Shown: positions 12,008 through 23,430 of the stretch, one piece after another
Layout: every line of letters starts with the position of its first letter
Numbering within the stretch: the stretch's first letter is position 1
DNA from: Eremophila alpestris peregrina
Taxonomy: Eukaryota; Chordata; Aves; Passeriformes; Alaudidae
Direction of reading: 5' to 3'
DNA: 64,000 nucleotides
Assembly: GCA_009792885.1 (NCBI GenBank)
Contig: WMCF01000032.1
Span: 5,312,589-5,376,588 of the forward strand
Made by a program: the position numbers and the translations under genes
Notes under the pieces: generated by a model
The model's database searches: none
The model's input: only the letters and a program-made list of their open reading frames with translations
What the model was told of the DNA's origin: nothing

Positions 12008-14599
12008 ACTCTGAGCTGGAATCAGCACAGTTTCCCATCAGGTGAGTGATACATGGTGATAACTCAGCTTATGCAGCTTTAGGAACAAGCCTTTTTTCCT
12101 CTGTATGTATTCCAGGGTGGTGTTTGCAGGACTATAAAAGTAAGCAAAATGAAGCTGGGATGTTTCATAACATGCAATTACTTTCAGGATCAAACCCTGT
12201 GACTAGTAAGGTGCAAGAGAAGCGGGGGGCTCAACAGCAAATGTTTCTGATATGCAGTTGAGAAACTCTACTAGGAGAAAAACAAAGTCAGTTTAAAATG
12301 AAAATCTATCTCTTGCAGAATAGAAACATCACTCGCAAATGTTTTACCTCATGCAAATCAAATCAAGTGATGTACATGGAGAATAAACACATTTAGAGGG
12401 AAGACAAATGAATGAATGGAGTATCTTGACTAGCAATTAGTTTCTGTGCCCAAGTACCATCAGTGCAAAATTGATGAGCAAGGTAACCTTTGGCTGCACT
12501 TTAGCAAGTTCTTCATTAGTTTTCTGGCTTTCCTTTGCAAATATCTTATTTCTTCTCTCATGCTGAGGAAGATGATCCATCCTGCCTGCAGCACCAATGT
12601 CTCTGTGCTGTGCTATCAGTGCAGGTTCTTCCAGCAAGGAGCACCACCTTTGTCCCCAAGCCTGACTTCCAGCAAGGGGAGGCAAGGGAAGACAGAGTTT
12701 TCCTTCCTTCTTTTCAGAGATTTGAAAACTGGACCACTCAGAGATTAAACAACCTGAAGGTTGCCAGTTTTCAACTGAATCAGCTTGAACAGAAATCAGT
12801 CACAAAATTATTTGTGCGTGCCTTTGGAAATTCCTCTTGATGGGCACAGAGGTGGAGGAGGAACAGGCTGGTTCCTGGGGTGGGGAACAAGGTGGGGAGA
12901 GATTTAGAGCTGTCAGAAAAGGCTGTGTGGGACACAGAACAATCCATTGGTGCCTGCTCCAGTCTGTAACTGGTTGAGAGGCTGCCTTTGAACATTTGTC
13001 TGACACTGCTGCTACCCAAGGCACTGAAGTGTAAGTGCTCATCGATGGGAACGTGCATGCCCTGTTTGTTAATGCTCTGCACCAGGGAATTATCCAGGAA
13101 AGTTATAGATCTGTCATTCCTATACAAGCTGGAATTTAATTTCAGCTTTACTTCAGACGTTTCCTTTCCACATATTTTCTTCTTCACTTCACTCCTGTTG
13201 TATCGTGTATCTCTCTTCCTCGCTGATCTGTGCTGCTGAGCCAAATGATAATGATGAAAGCTGCAAGGAAATGCAATGTTCTCTGGCAGTATTGCACTAC
13301 CTGCAGCCCTGCTTTGAAATGGAATGTCACAATTCAAGGTATTATTGAGTGACTTATCGCTTACTTGACTTCTCTGAAAGAGTGGGTCTGATAGATTCCT
13401 TTAATTCCTCCAGGAAAAACAGGAGATGGTTGATCAGCAATAGAACATCAAAGGAAGTAGTGATGCAGGATTCAGAGGCAGTGTCAGTGCATGGAGAGCC
13501 AGCCAACACAGCTGGAACAGCTGGGGTGCCTCAGCAGTGCACACAGGATGAGCCTCTCCCAACCAACTTTTAACCCAGATTTTATGGGCCATAAAAGAAG
13601 CTCCTCAGTGGTCAGTGGGGAGCTGCAAGTAAATCCAGTTCCCTGTGCTGTACTAGGCTGCACAGGGCAGCTTTTGCTCCTCAGCATTAGAGAACCATCC
13701 TGCTGCTCAAGTGTTTAGCACATATTTATAGCTTTGTTTCAAAGTCCAAGCTTTAACGTTCGTTTCAGTCTTTGCTGTGTGATTTTCTGCCCTCCATTCA
13801 AAAACTGCCTCGGAGCACAGTGAGCGTGGCTGTGGAGCAGCAATATATTCTGAATTGTCTTCTGCTCTTGGATTCCACCCAGCAGTAAAATGCACTCTGG
13901 GAGGAGAGCTGAGGAGTGCTTAATTAGAAAAAGAATGTATGACCGCTCTCGGAAAATGGGCATCTGATGGAGCCTTGGCAGTGTCAGAAGGATGCTGTAT
14001 CAAACAGCCCTCTGCACAGCAAATCTCAGAGGTGAACTCATTACACTGCCAACCACACAATTGCCATCTTCTCTGAGACATCAGGCATGACCAGGAGAAA
14101 CAGATGCAATTTTAGTTAAATTAAAGCATGCGGCACTACTTGAGTAAATAAATAAATAACTCTACATAAAACATTACCTTCTTTTCTTTTTTTTTTCATT
14201 TGATCTGCTCCACACATGTACCAAACCCACAGCTGTTGCTTTTAGTGATAAAAATAAAATGGAAGTGCACTTCACCCCAGTGGAATGGCAGAAACAGAAA
14301 ATATGGAACCATGTAATGACATTTTTATAATCCTTTCCCAGAACTGAATGGCACTTTAAACATTTTCTTGTTTTTGTTTTTAAAGATCTATAGGAATAAA
14401 GAAAGTCATACATAAAAATATTTTTTCATGAAAAATTATATATAAAGAGAATGCAAGAGTAAGCAGTGCCCATCCAGGGACCAGCTATTCTGATAAATGT
14501 TTAAGAGAGAAAAAATACCAGAAGGAAGAAAACACTTCCTTGTTTTCAAACCTTGGCATCACAGCACAGCACCTGGGCTTTATGGAAAGCCCTACAGCA

Positions 14600-14705
14600 T
14601 GGGGTGATTGAAGGATCCAGGTTTAAAAGGACCTTTGGAGGTCTCAGGTCCAAACTCCTGCTCAAAGCAGGCTCAGCCATGAGACCAGAGCATTTCAAAG
14701 CGATT
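14600..14705 (-). mobile_element. CR1 LINE fragment
   Basis: The plus strand at 14624-14672 reads AAAAGGACCTTTGGAGGTCT and then TCCAAACTCCTGCTCAAAGC, the reverse complement of a common avian CR1 3' segment. The element is therefore in sense with SDK1. Its ends are worn. It begins about 155 bp past the Ig6 donor. Confidence 0.75.
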
Positions 14706-14859
14706 TCATTAGCAATGAACCAGCCTTAATTTCCCTTAAAATAAAAAGAACCCCACACCAAAAAGTCAGAGCTGCTAGAACACCTAGAATTAAATGCTGC
14801 TAAAATCCCTGAGGGTGCCTGAAAGCCAGTGCAGTGAATGTGTAAGTGGGAGAACTCAC

Positions 14860-15036
14860 ATCACTTCCAGCCGAGCTGTCCTGGAGTCGTTTCCCCCAGA
14901 GGAAATCACCTCACAGGTGTAATCCCCAATGTCACCCGACCACGTCTGGCTGATGAGCAGGGTCCCATCCTCCTCCACTGTGATCCTGGAACTGCTGGAT
15001 GGATTTATCACAACGCTGTCCTTCTTCCAAAGGTAC
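14860..15036 (-). CDS. SDK1: SDK1 exon, second half of Ig domain 6
   Basis: This exon codes 58 whole residues forming strands C to G of Ig6, the last Ig domain before the FN3 stalk. It begins YLWKKDSVVINPSSSSRITV, giving the core Trp. It continues through LLISQTWSGDIGDYTCEVIS, with the strand-F Cys in the canonical D-x-G-x-Y-x-C pattern, and ends GGNDSRTARLEV. The GNDS sequence is a possible N-glycosylation site. The string SQTWSGDIGDY is strongly Sidekick-like. The donor is AT|GTGAGT and the acceptor is AATACTCAG. Both flanking introns are phase 2, and 177 bp is a multiple of three, so skipping this exon alone would keep frame but destroy the Ig fold. Confidence 0.95.
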
Positions 15037-16111
15037 CTGAGTATTACAACGTTGCAGTTATTGATTACTCCCAAGAACACCAGAACAGATTGATTGTGAC
15101 TCTGCTGGAAGGGATCAGCTCCCGTGTTAAAAATGACAGGCCCCTGCAGCTACTCTCAAGAGCAGTGCCTTTCACAAATTTAAGTTTTAGATCAAGCAAT
15201 CAGAATGAAAAATGTAATTCCATCCCAGATATGATGTATTTTACAAGGAAAAAGACAGAATACTCATAAATGTCCAAGTTCTTAAGTTCACCCCCACCAG
15301 AACATTGACTCTGCAGTTAATGGTGGGTGTTGGCCCAGCTCCATAACTTTGGACTGCCAGGATCAGCAACTTGTTGAAGGTTTGCTAGAGCTCAGGTATC
15401 AGAAACACACCTCCCAACATGTCACAGAGGTGTGGAGAGCCCACAGGCTCACAATTTCCCACCTCTCACTGAAATTTTTATACCCATATTTCTCTTTCCA
15501 AAGTTCTTTCTGCAGTTCACCCTTAAAGCACTCTCCAAGCTCTTCCTTGCATTTTATTTCATTTGTGTTGCTTTCAGACTACGTTAATTTTCATGGCAAA
15601 TTTATTTTCAAGTTTTGAGCTTCCTCTAAATGCTCTAATTCAAATTTTAATAGTCCAGAGAAATTCTGGTTTCCTTTACACGGTTAGAACAGACTATAAG
15701 CCCAAGTTATTGAGTTGTTTCCAAAAACATGAGCATCTCTGGTGTGGCTTTTATGCACCTCAGAGTAAACACTTCTGAAATCCTATTCCTTCTCTTTGGC
15801 TTTTACTCTCATTAAGTATCAGCCTCTGACAAGTTGGTTTTATTGATAGTGTATTAACCTTGACAGTAAAATCATGGAAGGCTATATTGAAGTCATGAAG
15901 TGGAACATAGCTCATTGTAAATAATACATAAGGCTGAAATGGAAGATGGGATTTATATGATTAATGATGCAGTGTACAACCTCATAATGCAGTGATCAGG
16001 GGGTTTGCTGTGAAAATCTGGGGTCCCGAAACTCTTCACCTAATGCTATTTCATACAGCTCACAAAATTAAGCTGGGATAAACCACACAAACGAGAAGTG
16101 ACACCAGCAAC
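15037..16111 (-). other. SDK1: SDK1 intron inside Ig6 (1.1 kb, phase 2)
   Basis: This short intron splits Ig6 and starts with the weak donor GTTGCT. I see no repeat or gene in it. The part at 15800-16010 is AT-rich with several homeodomain-like ATTAA and TAATG words. Confidence 0.85.
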
Positions 16112-16214
16112 CTGATTGAAATTCTGGGGTCGTGAGTGGCCTGGCAGCGCAGGGTGGCCGTGGTGCCTTTGATCACCGTGCTGTCCTCGGGAGGGCCCAC
16201 GATGGCAGTGCGAT
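16112..16214 (-). CDS. SDK1: SDK1 exon, first half of Ig domain 6
   Basis: This exon codes 33 whole residues, strands A and B of Ig6: RTAIVGPPEDSTVIKGTTAT followed by LRCQATHDPRISI. The strand-B Cys is in TLRCQ, and it pairs by family logic with the Cys in DYTCE of the next exon. The first two bases complete an Asn codon, making N-R-T, a glycosylation sequon at the Ig5/Ig6 border. The acceptor CTCCTTTCAG is strong. The donor AG|GTTGCT is weak, with no purine at +3 and no G at +5. It is nevertheless the only position that keeps frame and the conserved HDPR-x-S-x-R-Y junction. The upstream intron is phase 1 and the downstream intron is phase 2. Confidence 0.92.
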
Positions 16215-18178
16215 CTGAAAGGAGCACAAAGCACAGCTCAGGTGACACTGGAGCCTTCAGCCTCGCCTGTACACTCACAGAGCAGCCTTTGTCATTCAGA
16301 GCGAGCAGGACACTTCTCTCCCAGCCTCTGCTGGGAAGGATCCCCTGCCTCTGAAGGGCACTGTGACACAGGTGACACGCTGGGAGCAAGTAGAGCCCAG
16401 AGGAGAATGGTAAAGCTCTCCAAACTCTCCCTTGGCTTGTGCAAGTGTCTGTGGCAACTCCCCGAAGTCTTAACGAGTGTGTGGAAGCCAACACTGAATC
16501 AGGAAACGAGCCAAGCTGTTCCGAGTGGCAAAAACACAAACGAGACCAAGGAAAATCAGTGCCAAGAAAAACGCACTTGAAAGATACTGAGGAAGAGGTA
16601 AACTTAAACAGCACCCTACAACCTCATCAACCCCAGGTCAGTGGAGGAGCACCTGGAAGAAAAATCTTCCACATAAGAAAGATCCGTTGTTTACTCAAAT
16701 GTTTCAGAACATCCTTACTCAAGCCCCTCCTGGAGGCTCAGAACACAAGAATTGCTGTAACTACAGCAACCAGATACGGTGTGAAAGATCCCCGTTATGT
16801 GTCACACACAGGAGCAGCAGCAGAGAGCATCAGCCGAGGCAGGGAGACAACCAGGATGAGCATGGAAGATATGTGGGTAATGTTAATAAGTCCCAAATCC
16901 CTACAGAGATAATCAGCATCTACTGTGATATCTCATACGTGCACAAGAAGGGACCATCAGCAAAATCAAAAGCTGACTCTAAATAGCATGGAATTTCTAG
17001 CATTACTCCTGATATATCTGTGTTAGACTTCTGGCTTAATAATGGTGCTGTTGCTACACAAACATTAGGTTATGTTCACTTTTCTTCCCCTCATGCAGTG
17101 CAATGAACAGGAACTATCTTTAACACCTGTAAGAACCACAGCTTTGAGAATTAATAGGAAGGATCTCCTTTACTTGATCCATAAACCTTGATATCATTCA
17201 ATTCACACCATCCTGATATTTCTACCAAGTCTATGATGTCAATAAGACATAAACATGATGGACACATAACACAAATACATTACACATATTGCCAGAAATG
17301 GTTTCAGGTATTCAAAACAAAAAATGTGCCTGATTTAGCTTGCAGAGTTTGGGGATTAATAAATGCCAAATATGCACCACACTTCAGCAGCACAATCAGT
17401 ACTTCAAGTGCTGGAGAAAAGGCCACAACATTTCTGTATTCATCCTCATAATTTTCATTATTTCCAGTTGCTCTTATTCCCAGCTCACAGATCATTATTT
17501 TGCACCTTGAGTAGCAAAAACCATGCAACACTTCAATTTAACTCACTTAGGAGTAACACAGGTGAACCTCTTGGATCAGACTCACTTCCCCAGTAGAAGA
17601 AATAAAAAATACAGAGATCAAGGGAAAGTGGGAAATGGCAAAACCATTTCACAGGACGTCCTGTCCCACACCAGTCTGTAGCTTGAGGGCTTAGCTGAAA
17701 TCTGATGCACTTTGATTTGGCTTCCAACAGCACCCAGAGCTACAAAAAATACAAAAGTGTGAGGAGAATCCTGTCTGTTGTGACTGTGGCCACAGCCTCA
17801 GTACCAGCACGGACTGGTCTGTGCTGCCTGCAGATTCCTGGAGGCAAAAACCACCTGCAAACAGCCAAATCTACAAGTTAAAAGCTCAGACTTGCAATGT
17901 GAGACAGCAAAGCAAAACCTGAGTAAAACTGTAATTGTGATTGAAGTTCTATTTAAATACACTTCCTTTCACAAAATAGAGATTTATATGCATAATTCTC
18001 CAAACAAAAAGGGTATTTGTGATGGGCTTCCTAAAATAGCCACATTATTCCTATTAAATCATACAAGTAACTCTATTAACGAGAAAAGCATAATTACTTA
18101 TGAAAATTTCCTGAGTGTACAACAAAACCTGATTAATACTTGATTAAAGTTAGACTTTAAACAAAGCATTATCCTTAC
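16215..18178 (-). other. SDK1: SDK1 intron between Ig5 and Ig6 (2.0 kb, phase 1)
   Basis: This is unique sequence with a GC-richer first part (about 16240-16900) and AT-rich remainder. The 184-residue open frame at 16060-16614 is the Ig6 exon read through its own acceptor into intron and is not a separate gene. Confidence 0.85.
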
Positions 18179-18346
18179 TCCAGACTGTCAGCATCACAAA
18201 AGCATCCAGAGCTCCTTCAGAGTTGGCTGCACAGCACGTGTAATTGCCAGCATCCTGCAGGAACACGGGCGTTATCTGGAGCCCTCCAGACTCCAGGAGA
18301 ACGAAGCGAGGGATCTGCACCGAGCCACTGGCCAAGATCTGCTCTC
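18179..18346 (-). CDS. SDK1: SDK1 exon, second half of Ig domain 5
   Basis: This exon codes 55 whole residues of Ig5, strands C' to G: EQILASGSVQIPRFVLLESG, then GLQITPVFLQDAGNYTCCAA, then NSEGALDAFVMLTVW. The strand-F motif D-A-G-N-Y-T-C is intact and followed by an extra Cys. N-Y-T is a potential glycosylation site. The string ILASGSVQIPRF is highly typical of Sidekick proteins, with QIPRF being the SDK1 form as I remember it. The acceptor is GTTTCAG and the donor A|GTAAGG. Both introns are phase 1, and 168 bp is divisible by three. Only 224 bp of intron separate it from the exon at 18571-18687. Confidence 0.95.
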
Positions 18347-18570
18347 CTGAAACACACAGGGGAGAGACAGCATGGTCACTGTCAGCTGGGATCAGGGACT
18401 GCAATTCCAGCTCTTCCTAAAGGTTCCATCCTGCCCAGGCCAGCGGCTCGTGGTGGCCCCACGGCAAATCTGCTGCTCAAGGGAAAGAGGCACTGAATGG
18501 ATCTACAGGGTCTCAGGAATGGACAGGAAAAGGTGGATTAGAGCTCTTCTACAAGTTAGTAACTGGTTAC

Positions 18571-18687
18571 CTTTCTTCCAGGAGATGGCAGGTCGTGGAG
18601 CCCCTGACACTTCACAGGTCAGCACTGCAGTCATGCCCTCGGTGACTGTGGTGTCCTCGGGGGGCTGGATAAAGGCTGGCTTGATGT
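18571..18687 (-). CDS. SDK1: SDK1 exon, first half of Ig domain 5
   Basis: This exon codes 38 whole residues of Ig5, strands A to C: IKPAFIQPPEDTTVTEGMTA followed by VLTCEVSGAPRPAISWKK. The strand-B Cys (LTCEVSG) and the core Trp (ISWKK) are both present, as in an I-set domain. The leading AC completes an Asn with the A left by the Ig4 exon, giving V-T-N-I-K across the domain border. The last G begins the Gly that joins to GEQILASG. The acceptor is TTTCACTGCAG and the donor G|GTAACC. Both introns are phase 1, the usual phase at Ig domain boundaries, so Ig5 as a whole (285 bp) could be skipped in frame. Confidence 0.94.
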
Positions 18688-20273
18688 CTGCAGTGAAACA
18701 TCCAAACAAACTCAATGCCTCACCTCTCAGAAAGATCCTTTCACTATTACCATGATCACTTTACATCCAATTTTATAGAGCTGATCGTGGAGAAGGACAT
18801 GACAATAAGACATGAAAACCTTTCAGCAGTGACTGTAACCTTTTCTTATTCATCTCCCAGGAATTGCCTAATCCTGTTTATTACCTACACAGAAAATAAA
18901 AATCTATCAGTGCTTGCACCTCTACAAGTAAGATAGGTTAAAGAAAAAGCTCGAAATGAGTGTTTGGGGGGAACTTGAGAAATCTAGATAAACAAAACTA
19001 TTTTCCTTCATCTTCATAACAGAGTTCTTTAAGATGAAAAGCAACTTGAGAAAGGCATTAACTTTGAAACTTAAATGTCAGCCAAAAGAATTTAGAACCT
19101 GAGCCCTCTCCAAGACATTTTCTAAGTTTCCTTCTCTCTTATTTTCCCCCAGTTGCATTTTATTGCAGTTTTTTTCCTGCAGTTTCCTAGATCTATATTG
19201 AACTGGGGCTGATTTATTTTCTGAGGCCAGTAGGAATTCTGGTCAGTATGTGCAAAGTGCTCTTGGGCTAAAAATCAGCTTCCTGAAGTGAAGTTTAATA
19301 TTACAGAAATGGCTGTTAATAATCACTGTTAAAAGAGACTACTAGGATTTGTAATTCTCCCATAGAGAAGCATGCACTTCATTAACAAAACCATTTAATC
19401 TGACTTTTTGGCCAAAAAAGACATTTAACTTGAACTTTCTTTCTTTTCCCTGACCAAGTGCAGCTGCAGACAAAGGCAAATAAAACGACAGCATGCACAA
19501 TCATGAAGCAGTAACTCAAGTTCAGAATGGAATTACATTAGAGCGGAAATACAAAGGAAAGATAAAAGTATTTTACAATTAATTTTTTTCTTCTTTTTGC
19601 TGTGTGAAATAGGGGATTTCACCTCAAGCCAAGCTCTGCTGATGTCATGGTGAGTTTTTCCACATAGCTCAGCAGATTGTGCTGAGGCCACAGGGGGAGT
19701 TTGGGGCTCCCTTACAGCTGGGGCAGCTCCCCCTGACAGGAAATCAGGGTTCTGTGGGTTCAACTAAAGCAGCTCTGAGAAACATGATGGCTGTGGGGTC
19801 ACCTACAGGGACAACACCTCCTGCCCCTGATGCCTTGGGAAGGCTGGAAACAGAGACTGGACAGAGCTAGAAAATAAAGTAGATGTTTATTGAAAGGCCC
19901 TGGGGTACACCTTGGGCAGCACAAGAGCCTGACCAGGGGGACTCCCAATGGTCACAAGATGGCCCCAGTCACGAGGCCTTACACTTTGGTAAGTTTTGGT
20001 CCATTTGTATATCGGGGTTTAATTGTCCAATTACAACTTCAGGCTGTGAGGTCTCATCCCTCTTGTTTCTCCCTTCAATCCATCATTGTTTGTGCTTTTG
20101 GACCCAAAAGTTGCCCCTGGTTTTCAGCAGGAAAGGTTTTGTTTTACCCACCTACTCTACCAACTAGCCCTTAATACGAGGCTCAAAACCACACCCGAGA
20201 CAGCAGGGAAACTGAAAAACATAAAATCTGAACCTCAAGGCATCGCCCCGCTGTGGCAGCCCCCCTGACTCAC
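18688..20273 (-). other. SDK1: SDK1 intron between Ig4 and Ig5 (1.6 kb, phase 1)
   Basis: About a quarter of this intron is a solo LTR (about 19792-20202) lying just past the Ig4 donor. The rest, 18690-19790, is unique AT-rich intron in which I see nothing further. Confidence 0.85.
19792..20202 (-). mobile_element. Solo LTR of an endogenous retrovirus, sense to SDK1
   Basis: Read on the minus strand it starts TGTCTCGGGTGTGG and ends GGTGACCCCACA, fitting the TG...CA rule. It carries AATAAA at 19891-19886, followed by a T-rich, pyrimidine-rich R/U5-like tail (CTTTATTTTCTAGCTCTG). No gag or pol lies beside it, so it is a solo LTR. I could not find convincing target-site duplications, so both ends are approximate, and the left end could be 19785. 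It begins 71 bp past the 5' splice site of the Ig4 exon. The in-frame read-through stop (20166-20164) lies inside it. Confidence 0.72.
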
Positions 20274-20468
20274 TGGTGACATCCAGGTAGGTGTAGGTGT
20301 GGCTCTCCCCAGCCGGGTTGCTGGCGAAGCACTGGAAGATGCCGGCGTCCTGCAGGCGCAGCGCGTGGATGCGCAGCCCCCCGCTCAGCAGCACCTTGTA
20401 CCTGGGGTTCTCCAGCCTGCTCAGGGGCACTGAGTCCTTGTACCACACCAGCGTGGGGATGGGAACAC
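20274..20468 (-). CDS. SDK1: SDK1 exon, second half of Ig domain 4
   Basis: This exon codes 64 whole residues of Ig4, strands C to G: VPIPTLVWYKDSVPLSRLEN, then PRYKVLLSGGLRIHALRLQD, then AGIFQCFASNPAGESHTYTY and LDVT. The core Trp is in VWYKD, and the strand-F Cys is in D-A-G-I-F-Q-C. In Sidekicks, Ig1-Ig4 fold into the horseshoe unit that makes homophilic contacts, so this exon ends that recognition module. The acceptor is GGCCTGAGCAG and the donor A|GTGAGT; both introns are phase 1. The exon is GC-rich against an AT-rich background. A sense-oriented LTR begins 71 bp past the donor. Reading through the donor stays open for 36 residues before a TAG at 20166-20164. Confidence 0.95.
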
Positions 20469-21424
20469 CTGCTCAGGCCAAAACACATCACTGTCAGTCT
20501 TTGCAACGCGTGTTTTAGGTCATATCCTTGTTTTCCTGTCTTTCTATGCCAATTATTTGTGTTTTTTTCCCAGCTGCTTTAGGTGGAGGCTGCATCTCAC
20601 ATTATCAATGGTAATAACACACTGCAGGACATGAGGGAATAAAGCCAGCAAATACTAAGGGGGGATGTTGAGAAAACATGTTATCAAATTACTTTCTCCA
20701 CCCAATCATATTTCATGCTACCACAAAATAAGATTTGGAGCAATTTCATGTTGAAAGCCAGAATCATGCTCCTTAAACAGCAGCAGTGTGGCAATACAGC
20801 CAGTCTGTGACTGTTCCATCCCAAAAAACATTCCTCTGTGCTTCTGTAGCTAAGACAGCTGAAATACAAAGGAAATGGCAAATTACAGATGAAAAATGAA
20901 GTGCTCACATGGCCGTACTTGAGTCCCAATTTAGCAGCGTAGTTTGAGCCCATGTACAAACAACATATTGCCAACAATAGGATAGCTTTAAATTATTATT
21001 ATTTTTTGCAGTCTCAAGCTTTACCTGCTCTTTGAAAAAAGCAGGCATAAAGAGAAATAAAATTCCTAGCCTAGATGAAACTTACAGTCCCATTTATTCC
21101 TGTTTTCTTTCATGTGCATGTTCCACAAACCCTGACACAGTTATTTCACACATATTTTTGTTGCTGTCATGTCCCTGTCAGCTGGGATGAAGTGGCTGTA
21201 AATTTATTATACACAAATAGTGTAGGATTCTCTTTTCCTCAGGAGATGTCAGGGGCCTAGAACAGTCTTAGACACCTGTTCCCATCCCACTGCTCATATC
21301 AGACAATGTTTTATCTCTACACCCCAGAAATCCCTAATGGATCAGATGCTGGGGGTTCTGTGCAGCGATCAGAAGTGAGGCAGGTATTTTATTACATGAT
21401 TAGATAATCACTGAGTAAGTAAGA

Positions 21425-21812
21425 TTGGAAAAGACCTCCAAGATTATTACCTTCTTGGGCACCTCCTTCCAATACCTGACAATCCTTTCTGTGAAGAAAT
21501 GCTTCCTGATGTCCAGCCTGACCGTCCCCTGGCACAGCTTAACACCATTTCCTCTCATCCTGCCCGTTGCTCCCTGGGAGCAGAGCCCGACCCCCATCTT
21601 GCTACACCCTCCTGTCAGAGAGCCGTGGAGAACAAGAAGGTCCCCCCTGATCTTCCTTTTCTCCAGGCTGAGCTCTCCCAGCTCCCTCAGCCATTCCTCA
21701 CAGGATTTACACTCCAGACCCTTCCATTCCTTTCCCTGGACATGCTCCAGCCCCTCGATGTCCTTCCAGAACAGGGGGCCCAGAGCTGGGCACAGCCCTT
21801 GGGGTGTTGCTG
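21425..21812 (-). mobile_element. CR1 LINE fragment
   Basis: On the plus strand this reads as the reverse complement of the CR1 3' region: GGAAAAGACCTCCAAGATTA at the 3' tip, then GTGAAGAAATGCTTCCTGAT, CTTTTCTCCAGGCTGAGCTC and CCCAGAGCTGGGCACAGCCC in the consensus order. The long open frames on both strands here (188 and 146 residues) are by-products of the repeat. The orientation is the same as SDK1. Confidence 0.88.
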
Positions 21813-23321
21813 AACACTTTTCACCTAAAACCTCAGGCCTACAAAATCTTTTTGTAATAACGTAAGAGACCACAAACTTAAATTCATGGGGGAGTGAAAT
21901 TTGCCCAAATAGAGGAGAAGTGTCACCGAAGCATAGAGGATGGGATGTCACTGATGAATTGAGCATCTGCAGACAATGAATTTCACTGCAATGCTGGCAG
22001 TCACTTGATGTTCTGAGAGCTAAAGTGCCATGGGAAGATCTATATAATCATCATTACCATTTTAAAACTCCCAGAGTTAAATACTACTATGTTATACTTC
22101 CATTCACATCTTCTCTCAGTGTACTTATTCTCTTTATACAGACAAAAGCTGTATTAACTCTGGGAAGAATGTATGTACAAACAGTGTATGGAAACGACTG
22201 GAAAACAACATCCAATTGCTGTTGTTACTTTTATAAACACGTATAATTTACTTCAATCACCTCTGATGCTTTTGTTCTGCTGATAAAATAAAATGTACTC
22301 ATGATGCAGATAATCATCTCAGGAAGAAACCCACTATGTAGAAGTGCATTGTCTGATAGAGAATAGACGTGGTGTAGGAGCTTGCAATAGGCATAATTTA
22401 AATTTCATACAACAGCCCATATACAGAATTAGAGTAAATTTCAATGTTCACAATTCTCGGTGAGAGTGTTATTCATCTCTTGAAAATCCTCCTGGGCAAA
22501 TACAAATTATCATTGAGTAATGAAGAAACAGATGATGCAAAATGGAATAGTTCTCCTGATGCTGAGAAGCTTGGAAATGATTTCAAGTTTAAATAATAGC
22601 AACTCCATTTTCCCACACATTAGACTCGATAGGCACCAAGGAAATAATGAAATCCTGCATTCAGAACACTCAAACCTTTAACACTGGTGTCATTCCATAA
22701 ATCCCATTCTACTAACAGTATTGGCAAACCTTCTAATCCTATAATCACTGTGAGATACACCTTCCTATCACCAACTCAGCTGACAAACTGAATATTACCA
22801 TCTCTATTTCTCTGCTTTTCAGTCACGGGTATCTTCCTCCACTCAAAGTTATGAGTCTGAATAATAGGATCTTATCTGAGCACTCTGATGCCTGTCAGCA
22901 GCATTCATTTGGGCTTTAGTGATCTTCCCAGAGAGATTTGTCTTTCAAGTTGTACACATGTTCTCTTCTAATTTTGCTACCTGTTTGGCTGTAAAAATGG
23001 TTCAACCCAGCTTCTCTTCTCTTCCTCTTCTACCCACCCCACAGCCTTTCCTCTCCACACATCCCCTCAAAGGAATTTTGCTTTTCTTCTCTGAACGACT
23101 TCTGGTGAAAAAATCACGAAGAGAAGAGAACACTTTAGAGACCTTTTGCACTCTACCTTTCCAAGCAGGATTGGCCCGACCCTGCTGCTAGAGAGGTGAG
23201 AGTGGCCTAAAAGAGTGGCAATAATAAATAAAATAACCTTATTTCTCAGCTGTGTGCAGCACTATTCATTTTTCACAGACAAACTAATCTAGTGTCAGGG
23301 GAAGAAGGGAAGGCAGGAAAC

Positions 23322-23430
23322 AGAGATGCTGGTTCTGGCTTTGCCACTTCTTCTGTAACCTTGGGCAAATAACTGACGGAACCTGAGGCTCAGCTCCTCC
23401 ATCTGTGAAACAGCTGCTTGACTCTCTGCC
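23322..23430 (+). mobile_element. MIR-family SINE remnant
   Basis: The words GGCTTTGCCACTTCTTCTGT, AACCTTGGGCAAATAACTGA and CTGAGGCTCAGCTCCTCCAT, CTGTGAAA occur in the order of the MIR core (gctctgccacttact, gaccttgggcaagtt, ctcagtttcctcatctgtaaaa). This is an ancient amniote SINE, plus orientation. The tRNA-like head is not readable. Confidence 0.78.

Larger units (their letters stand above)
6959..14859 (-). other. SDK1: SDK1 intron between Ig6 and FN3-1 (7.9 kb, phase 2)
   Basis: This is mostly unique AT-rich intron with a poly-A run (8273-8284), a perfect 8-bp hairpin (11988-12007), short A/T tracts near 14147-14200 and a CR1 fragment at about 14600-14705 close to the Ig6 donor. Frames open at 10620-11156 (+) and 12780-13337 (-) show no domain I recognise and lack exon-like boundaries consistent with SDK1 phases. 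Confidence 0.85.

Noticed and set aside
12780..13337. 185-codon minus-strand frame in the SDK1 sense
   Set aside because: The exons on both sides join in phase without it, and its translation has no Ig or FN3 features.
16060..16614. 184-codon minus-strand frame overlapping the Ig6 exon
   Set aside because: It is the real exon 16112-16214 extended through the acceptor into intron.
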